Shown: positions 36,201-47,924, counted from the first letter of the stretch. The stretch: 64,000 nucleotides of DNA from Angiostrongylus vasorum (GCA_018806985.1 JADANN010000335.1:1364001-1428000), one strand, 5' to 3'. Notes: generated from the letters alone by a model not told the origin. Translations and numbers: made by a program.

Positions 36201-38376
36201 TTTTGAACTTCATTGTGCAAATTTTTTATGAAATCTCCTCAAATATTCCGTGAAACATGATTATCCGACATTAGTTAGCGTTTGCAACTTCGTCGTTTTC
36301 TTCATTTCACCGTGCAAATCGCCTTTGGTTAGATCGCACATGTTCCTGACACTCCAATGGCATTTGTATCCTCGCCATTTTTAAACCCTCAAGTACTGCA
36401 TGCCTTATGTGTCACTGTGATCTCTTCAACGAGTATTATCGAATTCTTTCTTCCCGATAGTTTTTTTCTGTTCCCCCACTGCATGAAATTTTAGGTCTTT
36501 TTGTCTTTACCGTAAGCGGCCTAGTGCTACCGAGCACCATGTTGATATCAGGATTATTCACAATCCAGTCGACTCGAGCGTTATTCAGCAACTCGCCAGC
36601 TTTGTTCAATCCGAAGCCACGAAATATCCACGGACGACCCTAGAAACTCAATTATTTCTACCGTATTCCGTCAATGAAACATTTTATGTGAACATATCGT
36701 AATTAGTTTTGTTAACTTGAGAAATGGCTTTTAATGTCCTTCTGCTAATCTCAACAAAAAAGAATAAGGTCTTGGAATAAGCAGATAATCCGATTTGACA
36801 ACGTCACCTCCATCGTAGTCCAGTTTGCGTATGGTCCAGAGACAACGAATCCGTCTTCATTCACTTTTCCCAAAAAAGATGTCGGTAAATATTAATGAGT
36901 CGAGTGGTTCAGGAAGTTCAGAATCAAGGGTGCTATCCCAATATGGAACACCCATATTGGGATTTGGCGAAAAATGGCGGATGACCAGCTCGAATCTGCA
37001 AAAACTGCACTAGAGAGAGATTTTCTAACTAACAGCTCCTTGCTCAAACTTTCAACCCTTCTCCTCAACTTTTCTCTAGTTTAAAAGCTTTTTGCTTCTC
37101 TATTCGTCTTTTGCGGTCAATTCTCTTAATAAATAAAAATCCTCAAATATCACGAGATTGCTGATAGTGCCTGTAGGTCAACAACACGGCTGAGAGACAG
37201 GAGAAACGAAGGATCCGCATAGTGTGGTGATGAACGCGTTAGCCTCCGGAAAGGATAATAGCGTGTTCGGTCCCACCGTAAACACCAGCGGTCCCGAGTT
37301 TTGCAAATATCTCAGCGACATTGTGGTTAAATTTCACAGAGTATTCTGCCATTAAAAATTAGTAGGCAGTAAATAAAAAACTGGCGATATCTTAAGATTC
37401 TTCACCCCCAAGCAATCAGCTTCTTATAGAGAACCTTTTCAAAAATTCCCGGTGCCAAACTGTGAACGCGGGGCCGGCGTGCACTCCTGCATATTTATGG
37501 ACTCGACTGATTCTGTTGTAGATACCACTGACTTTCATCCAGTTAACAGTATCCTGCATGTAAATAACAAAGGTTCAAACAACAGGCGATGTAAAGCGTT
37601 TTTCTCTCAGTGGTACTCACTTCAAACTGTCTCCCTATCGAAGCCGGTCAAAGTTCGAATTTCTTGACGAAGTGCTCTTCTCAGTAGTTCCCCACTTGGC
37701 AAAATGCAGTCATCTTTGCTTATGCTTCCTGTAGTAATAATAACGTAAATGGGAACTTGAACTTCACTTTTGATCAACTTTAAAGCATGTTCTCAACCAT
37801 CGCTCTCCCATTACACTTAAATTTTTAAGTGTTTCCCAACATTTATGGAAGGATAAAAAAAGCTCTCGGCGTTGATCAATCCCTGAGGGATTAGCCATGC
37901 ATTCGAATTCATTAAGCATCGTTTGAAGGTGACTGAATGCATAACTGGCCATTACAATGATTCGCGGTGGCCTACCGATGTATCGAGCCAGAGCTGCTAT
38001 CCTCCCAGATTAGTCTCGTACCAATTTGCCGACCCCGGAGGGATGGAAGGCTTTGTGTGCCACGGATGCGGGGATCAATCCGGATGCAGGGTGTGTGTCG
38101 CGGGGCGCCTCCGACCACTGCGCCGCACGCGTCTGACATTTATGGTTTTTAAAAAGTGAGAAAAACGTTGCAAAATGTTCAACTGTGGAGAGCTAGTATT
38201 TCATATGTCAAATTTGCTGTACAAATAGTACCATTAAAGAAAGGGCAGACGCATCTTCTATCCAGACAAGGAAGATATTTCTCCTCAAGAGGTGTCCAGT
38301 AGGGTAGTATACCATTGTCGTCTTTGGGCACTGTATGCTTTCCAAAAGAAGACCACTCGACGTCCTTTTCATCTAT
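33259..38376 (-). CDS. Tyrosinase (type 3 copper oxidase), nearly complete
   Basis: Phenol oxidase family; in nematodes linked to cuticle and eggshell tanning. Exons in transcription order: 38232-38376 ('[13 protein letters not shown]'), 37621-37728 ('[11 protein letters not shown]'), 37435-37553 (CuA: '[21 protein letters not shown]', three His), 36808-36995 ('[13 protein letters not shown]'), 36511-36639 ('RPWIFRGFG'), 35450-35523 (CuB: '[11 protein letters not shown]'), 35274-35377 ('[17 protein letters not shown]', third CuB His), 34361-34453 ('REREREYP'-like linker; reads RTERERDYP), 34081-34184 ('[18 protein letters not shown]'), 33259-33448 ('[24 protein letters not shown]', stop at 33259). 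Phases join throughout once one base is removed from homopolymer runs in 36808-36995 (AAAA), 35450-35523 (A7) and perhaps at the 37621 exon end (TTT). The signal-peptide exon was not identified. Introns hold SINE copies at 33.7, 34.55, 35.8 and 37.85 kb. Family call is very strong. Confidence 0.93.
33675..33953 (-). repeat. SINE-1 copy
   Basis: Full length, in the last intron of the tyrosinase gene, same strand as the gene. Confidence 0.85.
34550..34808 (-). repeat. SINE-1 copy, diverged
   Basis: More diverged than its neighbour at 33.7 kb; also in a tyrosinase intron. Confidence 0.75.
35812..36148 (+). repeat. Repeat-3 copy
   Basis: In a tyrosinase intron, antisense to the gene. Confidence 0.75.
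37183..37375 (+). repeat. Repeat-4 single copy
   Basis: Forward half only; in the tyrosinase intron between exons 37435 and 36995. Confidence 0.75.
37850..38135 (-). repeat. SINE-1 copy
   Basis: In the intron between the first two recognised tyrosinase exons. Confidence 0.85.
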
Positions 38377-38623
38377 CTGAACACTTCATTAAGCAGATGC
38401 TGATCTGATTCGTTCTCAAAAATTAAAAAAAAGTTGTTGGCTAAACCATTATGAACTTATCTGAATCCTGAACTGGATCGATGCCGCGGAAAGGTTGTTT
38501 AAAATCACTGATCACTTCAAAGTACAGTAGGGCATTTTAGGTGCTTACGTCCCATTAGGTAGTTCCGTACCATATACACTCAATTGGATGTGCGTTGCTC
38601 GCTGTGAATTTGCAAGCACTGAC

Positions 38624-39161
38624 CCTTTGAGGATCCGAGTGTGGGGACTCTGAACCACGGCTGCTCTACTCTCTCGACATACTTCTTATTCCCGATCAGA
38701 TACTCCGTTTCTGTGATAAAGTTGCTTGCGAGTCGAAAATAGGAGAGCAGACCCAAGACAAGCGTCGCTCTGCTTTTCATGCTCTCGCCTTTCTGCAAAT
38801 TCATATTTGAAAACTCTCCAAATTATATAATCTACCAAGATAATGTCAGTACTTAAATGTTAAGAAGTATATCGATGGTGTAACCTTAGGGCTGCCCTGT
38901 GCTTTTAGGTTAAGCTAAATCACTAAGGAGCGTTGAATTGCTTCAACGAGCTGAATTTTTTAGAGATGCGAAAATAGAATGGTGGCAGGTTAGGCATAAA
39001 TTAAGAACAGAAAACTTAAACAAACCTACTCTTATACCAGATCTTTCATAATAACTAAAAGAACTTTCAATGAGTAAGATGCTTTCTTCACAGAAAAGAC
39101 TCCCATTATTTGTGACAAGAACCAGAACTATGTTAATTGCAACCGGTCCGTCTTTGATGAC
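38624..39161 (-). CDS. Candidate exon pair upstream of the tyrosinase
   Basis: Exon 39038-39161 follows tttcag and reads 'VIKDGPVAINIVLVLVTNN ... SYYERS' to a CTG|GTATAA donor. Exon 38624-38792 follows tttgcag and holds a long open frame ('MKSRATLVLGLLSYFRLAS ...', like a hydrophobic leader). The phases of the long frames do not match by one base, so the pairing is uncertain. This could be the missing 5' end of the tyrosinase or a separate gene. No homology recognised. Confidence 0.25.
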
Positions 39162-39169
39162 CTGAAACA

Positions 39170-39960
39170 AGGTCGTTCATGCTTTTTGGCTCTCTATATC
39201 CTACATTTCGGCAGTTTTATTTTCCCTAAGATACTAGATGGACGGATGATTATTTCGCCAATCTGTCAAAACCATTCCTTGTTTCTCGTTGTCTACATTT
39301 TAGAGAGTGAAACCATCCACAGCTGCTCATATAAGATGGTAGGTAGAGCTGAGTCAGACTGAAAATTATTCTGAGTTACAGTGCCCAGCCATATATAGTG
39401 GCGAAACATTCATCCTTTTAACCAACTTTTGTGCTTCCGAAATTTCTCTAAAGCGTCTCTAGACCTTTATATATTAGCGTGTGCAATTTCTACGGCAGAA
39501 TTTTTATTTCGAAAATATCATCGGCGTGTTTTTGCATCTTGTCCGCACCTGAGGGAAATCCTTTCTTGTATTCTATGTTTCCTAGGTAGCTGTGCCTTAA
39601 TACGTGCGCAAAGTGATCGTCTGCCGGTTTGGATAACGTGTTCATATTCACACGTTCTACAAGAGACCAGGTTGGTGCAATTTTCTGATGAACATACACG
39701 GTCGCATAGAAAACTTTCAACTAATTGTTGACGTAGAGCTTTCTGGAAATTCGAAAACAGCCATGATTTTTTAGACCAACCTTTTTTTCACCACTGCTTA
39801 ATAGGCTTTGCGTAGGTCAGTGCTAATGAGAGACTAAGTGGATCGGGGATAAGTTTCTTTAACTCTAACCTGAGCGTACAACAATCTTTCGCCAAAGTCT
39901 TAAACTCTTAACCAAATAGAAAGAGCTTCATTTTTACAATGCACAACTTCTACGGGAAGC
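39170..39960. other. Open on both strands, nothing recognised
   Basis: Overlapping frames of 100 (+, 39429-39731) and 76 codons (-, 39490-39720). The minus one reads protein-like ('DHFAHVLRHSYLGNIEYKK') but matches no family I know. Confidence 0.3.
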
Positions 39961-39964
39961 ATAA

Positions 39965-40242
39965 GGAAAGAATAAAGTTCTCGGGGGTTAATCAATCCCT
40001 GAGGGATGCGCCATGCATTCGACTTCATTAAGTATTGTTGGAGGTAAATGAATGCTTATCTGGCCTTTACAATGATTCGCGGTGGCCTACCGGTGTATCG
40101 AGCCAGTGCTGCTATCCTCCTAGACAAGCCTGGTACCAATTTGCCGACCCTTGTAGGATAGAAGGCTTTGGTGGGCGCCATGGGCGTGGGGATCGATTCC
40201 ACGTGTGTGTTGCAGTTACCTTCGACCACTGCGCCACACGGT
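39965..40242 (-). repeat. SINE-1 copy
   Basis: Full length with a clear B box (ggaatcgatcc on the minus strand). Confidence 0.85.
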
Positions 40243-40249
40243 AGGCATA

Positions 40250-41490
40250 TATGGATGTATTTGTAGTATGTGGCAGAAGTAGACGCTAATAAAGTGATCA
40301 TACATCTGTGGGTGGTGAATTCTAAAAATCGCGTATTCTTAACTCACATAGACGCAACGTTTTGGTAGTTTTGCAAACCTTTTAACTAGTAATATCTATT
40401 TAGCAATCTAGAACTTCTTCAAGTAGCATCTTACAGAACGAAAACCACAAAAACCAGTGCGCATTGTGTTGTTGGCGGGCGGCGAGGGGCCATACGGCTT
40501 GATTTCCATGCGTATTACAAGCACGCTACTATTACGCGTGATCCATTCTGCCAGCCACGCAGTATAGAGCTTGGTTGCGAAAGGGTTAACTTATAAAGTT
40601 CAGCGTTCAAGTTTCCTGATTGCCGTGTTGAGCGATGCCGTCGGGTGCGCGAGTAATAAAACTTGGTGGCCCTAATAAGAAGCCGCAAGTAGAGGTCACT
40701 GCTGCTTTTTTCGACAGTAGATCAGGAAATATCGAGTGCTAGAGGACTTAAGGGGATGAGAAGATCACAGGATTATAGGAAAGGCCTTGTTCCATCGAAC
40801 ATGATGTATATATGCACATTGCTCCATTTTACTACAGTTTCTCTTCAAAGCACATCGCTCTCAGCATTTGGAACTATTTTACACCCTGTCTTGAGTGTAT
40901 TTCCGTAATTCTTCGTACACGTCCATTTCGTATTGTAAAAACGCCTCATCACGACAACTCGGAATGGGAAAATTTAACTCTTATCGAGAAATGCGACTTC
41001 ATGTTTGTCTTGCGTAACTAACTTTGCAGGTTTTCCAATAAATCCTCATGATTTTCAGTGACTAGACGAAGTTAGGGTTTGAGTAGATGACAACACAGTT
41101 ATGGAAGAGACACCATCTTGTCAATCAAAGAGAGTACTTAAGAAGAATGTTTTAACTTTTACTAAATGCTTATTCTTTTTTCCAGATGTCAACAAAACAC
41201 GAGCCTCAAGTGGGCTTTGAAGTGGTAAAACAGGGAAAAGGCACAACCCTTCGAAGTCGTGTGATTCGTTTCCAAGCAAAGCCATATGATTTCATGGTCA
41301 CATCGTGTTCCATATTTAGTCACAGATCACGGGATATGTTTCCATTTTTATTATGTGATTCATGCTAAATTTAGCCGTTGCAATGAAATGGAAGAAAAAA
41401 ACTGAAGAGAAAAAGATTTTCTGCACGGATTCAAACTCGTGCATAAAGGAGTGGAATGTGCTAACAATGTCAGATTTACTTTTAATCACA
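40250..41490. other. No gene; contains a duplicated non-coding segment
   Basis: 41225-41345 ('cgtgtgattcgtttccaagc ...') recurs inverted at about 44215-44320, suggesting another old repeat family. Nothing else assignable. Confidence 0.4.
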
Positions 41491-41499
41491 ACAGTTTCT

Positions 41500-42330
41500 A
41501 AACTTTCGTGGTGGATGTAAATTTCTTAACATCGTCGAGAGAGACGATTCTCCGCCATTGACGACAATTGCGTGATCATCCTGGGTGGAGCGTATCCACA
41601 CGCAATGGTTTGATTCCTTGTGAAAGAACTAGGCTTTTGTGTGAGAACATCCTCTTCAACTTAATTGAACATCTGGAAACCCTACAGTCGGTTTAATTAT
41701 GACATCCTTATAATACAACGAAGGCTCAAAAGATCGACGTTCTATAAACCTCAGGCATAACAATCGATATATCTGTAAATATGTCCTTACGAACTGTCCT
41801 TTTTTAGCCGATGCGAGGTCGGTATAGATAGACGTTCTTATTGCTGTTGGTGTCGTTGCTCAGTGGCTGAAATTTCGACGACTTCGCCTTCCTCAGAGCC
41901 TGGACTTAACATATATAACAGTAGCCCCACAATTCGATGGACTACGTAGTAATAATGAAGACCCAGCATATGAAAAGATGCTGATTTTGAAAAACCACCC
42001 ACTTTGCTGTAGGACCACCCCCTGTCTTGTTCACGAGGGATGATGGGTGAAACCCACCCATGAGGATATGAATTAAAAAAATCATCCAGAGATAAGGTAC
42101 ATATCACGTGTGGTAGTGATGCATTCGTCTTTCTGGTTTATTTCTGAATTTTTTTAAATTTATCAAGAACGCCTCAGGAGTCTTGGGCGTTGATGACTTT
42201 AATTCTTGCGCTATAATCCGGACATTTACTTCAAAATGGTCGCCATTGGGCTTTCGCGCTCCATGTGTACCCAGAAGAGTAGTTTGTCGAATTTTAGCTT
42301 TTCCATCTAGGTGTTCTTTTTGTGCAGTCA
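41500..42330. mobile_element. PLE family A debris, mixed orientation
   Basis: 41510-41650 on + matches the reverse-transcriptase segment found on the minus strand at 43.4-43.6 kb ('NGLIPCERTRLLC'). 41755-41910 is an arm with a degraded hammerhead motif. On the minus strand 42104-42331 reads GIY-YIG tail ('EHLDGKAKIRQTTLLGTHG'). The parts are in conflicting orientations, so more than one insertion or an inversion is involved. Confidence 0.7.
41865..41900 (-). ncRNA. Hammerhead-like motif, decayed
   Basis: CUGAGGA and stem I are kept and stem II has a G-U pair, but GAAAC-GU is changed to GAAAU-UU. Confidence 0.45.
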
Positions 42331-42337
42331 CGAAGTG

Positions 42338-42722
42338 GTGAACCAGTTTCCCGCCTCATCGTGGCTGGGAGGTGCTCTTGGGTGTCGGAGTTCGATGTAA
42401 AGCGGGGTGATTCGTCTCCAGCAGGGTCTCCTAAGCTGAGAAGGAGTCCGGCTTTTCCATCAAGAAGTCTAGCTAAGAGTAAACCAATACCAAGATCCAC
42501 CACCGTCCTGGTATCAAAGTCGTATGTTGGTAAATCTCCCTCTGACCCACAAGCACTGCATTGCAACTGACTGTGGTGGCGACTACCTGAGGCAGACTTT
42601 GGCTAGGCTGACCTCCGGATTCCAGAGAACCACAATGGTTTAACCACCAAATCTCCGAAAACGGTGATTACACTGGGTCCCGCACAACCAGTGAGGACGG
42701 GCCGTTCACGTACCAAGTATCA
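42338..42722 (+). repeat. Repeat-3 copy
   Basis: Full length; begins at the edge of PLE GIY-YIG sequence, suggesting insertion into or truncation by that element. Confidence 0.75.
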
Positions 42723-42729
42723 AGTATTC

Positions 42730-43275
42730 GTCACCACATATCTTACACGACAGCAAGTATATTGTACCTGGACTCATGCAATCAATCCCCGTCCCTCCCG
42801 TTAGGACAAATCACACAATTTTTCTGAGCTGCACAAACGATCAAAGAGCGGTTGCGAACTACTTGATGGCGTCAAGTATTGGGTGTGCGGTCAATAACTG
42901 CCCTACAAGTTTTTAAGACAACTTTTTCCAGGGCACCTCTGTGGCGTAACATAGGTCGTTTGAAACGAAGGGCAATTTGAAAGAAATCTTGTTTGGGGTT
43001 GGAACACTATTTGGGTGAATAATCAATCCCACCTTTTTGCCTAAGCCAAGTGGCTTTTTCTTCGTAGCTATCGGAAACGGCAACTTTTCACGCTAAATCT
43101 AGCGATTCCTTGTTTTCCTCTTCTACTGTGCACACATTTTTTAGCTGTTCGTTACATGTTTTTTACAACAGCTTTCTTCATGTGTGAAGGATGAGAGGAA
43201 AGGTGCACTAGTACATCTTTACTACTTGGTTTCCGATGCCACTTTGTTATGTTGCCACTTTCTAGAAGCTTTATT
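42730..43275. other. Between PLE parts
   Basis: 42780-42890 resembles reversed GIY-YIG coding sequence (complement of 'gactgtatgatctgtccgaa'-type sequence), so it is probably more PLE debris; the rest is unassigned. Confidence 0.4.
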
Positions 43276-43822
43276 TGGTTTTTAAGAATGGAAGCCAGTC
43301 ATTGGTTGGTTTTTTCGCATAAATTCTATGTACTCCGACTGTACGTTTAACAAATCAAAGCATTCGTCCATCTGTGCTTGTGTGGAGCAGACGACATAGC
43401 AGTCGTCTGTGTATATCAACAGTAGAGCATGGATCGTGGAGCTTCCACCGTAGACACACAAAAGCCTAGTTTTTCCACAAGGAATCAAGCCGTTGTGTAG
43501 GTAAGCTCCATCAAGGATGGCTATGCAGTTGTCGTCAATGGCGGAAAACCGTCTCCATCTCTCGACAGTATCAAAAAAATTTACATCCACGACGAAACCT
43601 TCGAAACTGCTTTGTTAATTTGGCATTGCTTGCACTTTCCACGCCCTCTTGCTCCACGTTTTTTTTTCATTTTATTGTAAGCGCTAAAACTTAGCATGAA
43701 TCGCATAATAAAAAGCAAATATATTTATTTATGTGATCTTATAAACTGATCTTCTTTAGCTGATCCGAGGTTGGTATAGTTGTTCGTTGACGTTGTCTTT
43801 GTTGTTGGTGTTGTTTGTCGAT

Positions 43823-43858
43823 GGCTGACGTTTCGGCGATTTCGCCTTCCTCAGAGCC
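43823..43858 (-). ncRNA. Hammerhead-like motif, family A
   Basis: All core boxes intact, with the GUC triplet and GGCU/AGCC stem I. Best candidate for testing self-cleavage in family A. Confidence 0.65.
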
Positions 43859-44024
43859 TGGACGTATTTTTATATTAGAATACTTTAATTATTCGGTGGA
43901 AAGCGCTAAAGTATTAATGAAGATCAAAGTTTTAACCCACCATCTATTTAAAACTTTGATCTTCATTAATACTTTAGCCTTTTACACCGAATAACTAAAG
44001 TATTCTAATATAAAAATACGTCCA

Positions 44025-44060
44025 GTCTCTGAGGAAGGCGAAATCGCCGAAACGTCAGCC
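44025..44060 (+). ncRNA. Hammerhead-like motif, family A, stem I changed
   Basis: Core and stem II intact, but the 5' strand of stem I is GUCU against AGCC, giving one mismatch. Confidence 0.5.
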
Positions 44061-44518
44061 ATCGACAAACAACACCAACAACAAAGACAACGTCAACGAG
44101 CATCTATACCAACCTCGGATCAGCTAAAGAAGATCAGTTTATAAGATCACATAAATAAATATATCAACTATCTATGCCGAGGTTTTATAGAAAATCGGTC
44201 TTTTGAGTTGTTTAAAAAAAAGCAAATATATCGCGTGATATGTGATTGAAAATGGAATACGATATGACAACGAAATGGTATGGATCTACTTGGAAGCGAC
44301 TCATACGACTTCTAAAGGACAAATGGTTGTGCCAAATCAAATAGCTCTTTATGCTCACTTCAATTTGCGAAGAAAGTGCTCCTTGGAAAAAAAATGGTAG
44401 AATAGAGTAATTCCAAGAAAAAAAGAGGGTAATAAGGGCAGCACCAACTCGCGCAAAAAATGATTTTCGGCTCTTTCTCGCTTTTTTCGAAATGTTTCCC
44501 GTCTCAATTCTCACATAA

Positions 44519-45074
44519 ATGCTGAGAGCAACTCGTCACTTCGATGCTTTCAAGCCAGCGGATTCCTATGAGTTCTCCGGAAAAGTGGAAGTCTGTGGAT
44601 TGATCGCCGTCTTTTTTCGAGTGGCCATTTGTTCCACCAAACACCAGATGACATGCTGGGTTCTGCGTTACTTCGAGGTAACCTGATTTTTCGCAAAATA
44701 TCAACTAGTTAGAAAACAACGACTGTTTTGTCGTCGTTATTAACTTTTTAATAAACTACGGTAAATATTTCTGTGAAACACTCTTTACTTATGTCATTTA
44801 AATTTGCTCATTTCTTACTGAACCGTTTGCCATGTAATATTTTTTCTAGGACCTATTTTACTGTGATTTTGCAGTGGTTGAAATGATGTTCCAAATTTCT
44901 GGAAGCCATGTGTGGGCACAAAGGGAAAATCCAACGGAAATTTGTACACGTCGATTTTCTGAGGCTAACGGTTTAAACACTATTCGAACATTTTCCGATT
45001 TACTTATCACTATTCATCCAACACCGTTCGTCATTTGGAACTCATGGGAAAGGTGCAACTGCCTTAACAAATAA
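44519..45074 (+). CDS. Unrecognised two-exon coding unit
   Basis: Exon 44519-44677 begins with ATG and reads 53 codons ('RATRHFDAFKPADSYEFSG ... CWVLRYFE') up to a GAG|GTAACC donor. Exon 44850-45074 follows a strong tttttctag acceptor in the same phase ('DLFYCDFAVVEMMFQ ... HPTPFVIWNSWE') and reaches a stop at 45072, unless the AG|GTGCAA donor at 45052 is used. The matching phases, the good acceptor and the mixed hydrophobic/aromatic composition argue for a real protein. I do not recognise the family. There may be further exons on either side; an ORF at 45088-45297 and the exon candidate at 47036 could belong to it. Confidence 0.5.
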
Positions 45075-45777
45075 AGACGAGTAGTTTATGGGTTTAAAAA
45101 ATGACGAAAAGGTAATGGAATACTGTGACATCACAAATAAGTTGGTTGGTCTCATTGAACAGAGCCTCGACACGGATTCATTGATGGAGTCAATCCTCTC
45201 TTTACTTAGACCACTAAAGCTTTTCGCTCTACTCTTTTCACGTTGTCAAAATTGTCTTTCTGCATCTCAGATAACGCTCCACCCTTTTCGAACTTAGTTG
45301 CCTTTAGTTTTGCCCGACTTGAGTTAGATTTTATTGGAAGCAGTGGTGAAATAACTGTTCTGCAGCCGAATTTTCAACGACGGCCACGTGTGGTCAATAA
45401 AGAGCATCGAAAAAACCACTAATATCTTTGAATTTTGAGGTGATACCTTCTACAATCTGACGATGAGTCCAAGTTTGGCTATCGAAATGTCACCGATTGT
45501 TAATTGAGAAATTCTTCACTCTTATAATCGAAACGAAACAAAAACGCTGTTTAGGTGGTATTTTTTCTCCAATAGGAGACCAAGATTCCCACCTTTTCTT
45601 TTAAAACAGCAGAATTTTGCTTTTTTTTCGGAGGGGAAGTTCATGTTCTTTATTCTCTCCACAACGAAGGTGTAAATCCACTGCAAACTAAAAATGACAG
45701 TATTTGTATCTGAAGACAAAATAAATAACAGTCAAAGGAAATATCATGTGGTTCAGGCGTCTTATTCACATCATAGC

Positions 45778-46056
45778 ATAAAGGATAAAGCTCTCGGCGC
45801 TGATTATTCCCTGAGGGATGCGCCGTGCATTCGACTTCATTAAGCATCGTTTGGAGGTAATTGAATGCATATCTGGCCTTTAGAATGACTCGCGGTGGCC
45901 TACCGATGTATCGAGTCAGTGTTGCTATCCTCCCAGATAAGTCTGGTACCAATTTGCCGACCCCGGAGGGATGGAAGGCTTGGTGGGCCATGGGCGCGGG
46001 AATCGATTCCACCTGTGTCGCAGTGGCACCTCCAACCACTGCGCCACACGCGTCCT
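45778..46056 (-). repeat. SINE-1 copy
   Basis: Full length, well preserved; lies between the 44.5 kb coding unit and the 47.0 kb exon candidate. Confidence 0.85.
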
Positions 46057-47035
46057 CTTAGGAATAAAAGTATAGGAGAAGGAATTAAAAAGAAAATAGC
46101 ATTCGTACTACACTTGGCTTAAAAGTATGGCGGTTAGAAATTATTGAACCTAGTACGATTATCTGCATTATGACATCATCTTAGGAGAGCTCAGTTAGTT
46201 CAATTTGAAGAAGGTTAAGACGTAAAGTAATCCTTGCGGGCCTACACTTCGATCAAAAGCACTCCATTATTTTAGTATAGGGTTAGTCGCGGTTAACAGT
46301 AATTTATTTCTAACATCGTAAGTAAGGAGTGCAGTTGTCGGCATCGGTTTCTATCAAATGCTAACTCCATGATTCATTTTTACGTCAACATCATTTGTAA
46401 TATCGAAAGTTTTTCCCATCACTTGTCATGTCTTGAGTAAATAGAACTGTTACGAATTAATATATTCTTCTCTTGATACCCTCGTTTATCCAAACAGTAA
46501 CTGTCTATTCTCAATCTCTTTCTAACCTATTTTTTATAACCTTTTCTAAAACATCATTACATTGCCTTCAGAACTACATCTGGGCAGCAAGCGATGCAAA
46601 AGAGAAGTAGGCAACGGGTGAGCGAGAAGTTTCAAGTGGACCAATGGTGACCATTTTCATACCCTGAGGTGGGTGTGTTCAGAAGGTGCCCTTAACTTTT
46701 CCCTTTTCCTGTAAATTTGAAGTGCAGTTACCTTTTTTTACGTATTCATTCATAGGCATGTGAGCTTGCTTGGGTGTATGACCTAAGCGTAAGACTAAAC
46801 TCCACCCATACAATCGAATTTTGAGAGTGAATGAATACATTTGAGCGAGCAATTAGCAATGGAGCCTATTTCTTCTAAGTGAACTAACATAAAGGGGTAG
46901 TGGAATGCCGAAATGACAACTGGATTTTTTCCAAACAAGTAGTAATCACTCGTTTTTTACTGAATGATGTATAATTTTGATTTCCAGGTAAGTATGTTGG
47001 CCTTCCTTCGGCAGATTAGTGTTCTATCTTTGCAG

Positions 47036-47167
47036 TATCTCTCATGTAAACCATGTGAAAGACTATTTATCCCACATGAAAACGTAGTCAGCGGTATCGT
47101 AATTTATCGACGCGAATTTTTACTGGAATTCACATACCTTGTTTGGCCCAAACCATTGAGTTCCCAG
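47036..47167 (+). CDS. Candidate internal exon
   Basis: A 44-codon open stretch is bounded by a good acceptor (atctttgcag) and a CCCAG|GTGCTC donor, phase 0 on both sides. It reads 'YLSCKPCERLFIPHENVV ... LVWPKPLSSQ'. No family recognised. It lies on the same strand and 2 kb downstream of the 44.5 kb coding unit, so it could be a later exon of that gene; this is inference from position only. Confidence 0.3.
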
Positions 47168-47514
47168 GTGCTCTACTGACTTCACCTCGGAATTTTGCCA
47201 TTATTTGATCTTGAGTCTCCATCACTAAACGTTATCACGTCCGTTCCCATCGGCACTTTTCTTCCTTGACTTCTGACCAGTTTGTTTTCCTTATTTTATG
47301 CACTATGTCCGTATCATTATGTAGAATCGTACTGTGTATAATTATTCTCTTATGGCTAAGAATTTTGTAATACTGTAAATCAGTGTTTATTCTGGAACTA
47401 CTGGACGAAACTGGTGGAATAGTGCTTTTTAGCCCAACATGGGCGATTGTTTTTAAAGGATTGTTTTTCTATTTACACAATTTTGCTTTTTTGCTGTGTG
47501 CTACTGCTCATGAA

Positions 47515-47803
47515 GGGGCGCGTGTGGCGCAATGTTCGGAGTCGTCCAGCAACATACACATGGGTTCGATCCCGCGTCCGTGGCTCACCAAGCGTTCCAT
47601 TTCTCCGAAGTCGGTAAATTGGTACCAGACTTGTCTGGGAGGATAGCAGCATTGGCTCGATACATCGTTAGGTCACCGTGAGTGAGTCTTTGTAAAGGCC
47701 AGATATGCATTCAATCACCTCCAACGATACTTAATGAAGTAGAATGCATGGCGCATCTCTCAGGAATTAATCAAGGCCCGGAGCTTTATCCTTGCCCTTT
47801 ATA
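47515..47803 (+). repeat. SINE-1 copy
   Basis: Full length; the B box is ggttcgatccc, closest to a functional tRNA B box in this window. Confidence 0.85.
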
Positions 47804-47924
47804 TTAGTATATGACGCGCTGAATAAAAACTAAGTTAATGCGTCGTTTTTCTTGTTCAGCAATCGCGAGGTTGTTAAACAGCATACATTTACTTCCATAG
47901 AAAAACACAATACAATACAACAGT

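Larger units (their letters stand above)
43280..44200 (-). mobile_element. PLE family A: RT fragment plus near-perfect arm palindrome
   Basis: 43282-43590 on the minus strand reads reverse-transcriptase sequence with a YxDD-type box ('LLIYTDDCYVV') and 'SEYIEFMRKNQP', the segment that precedes the 22.3 kb copy. It is followed by two arms in inverted orientation, 43718-43934 and 43950-44163, with almost no spacer. Confidence 0.8.
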
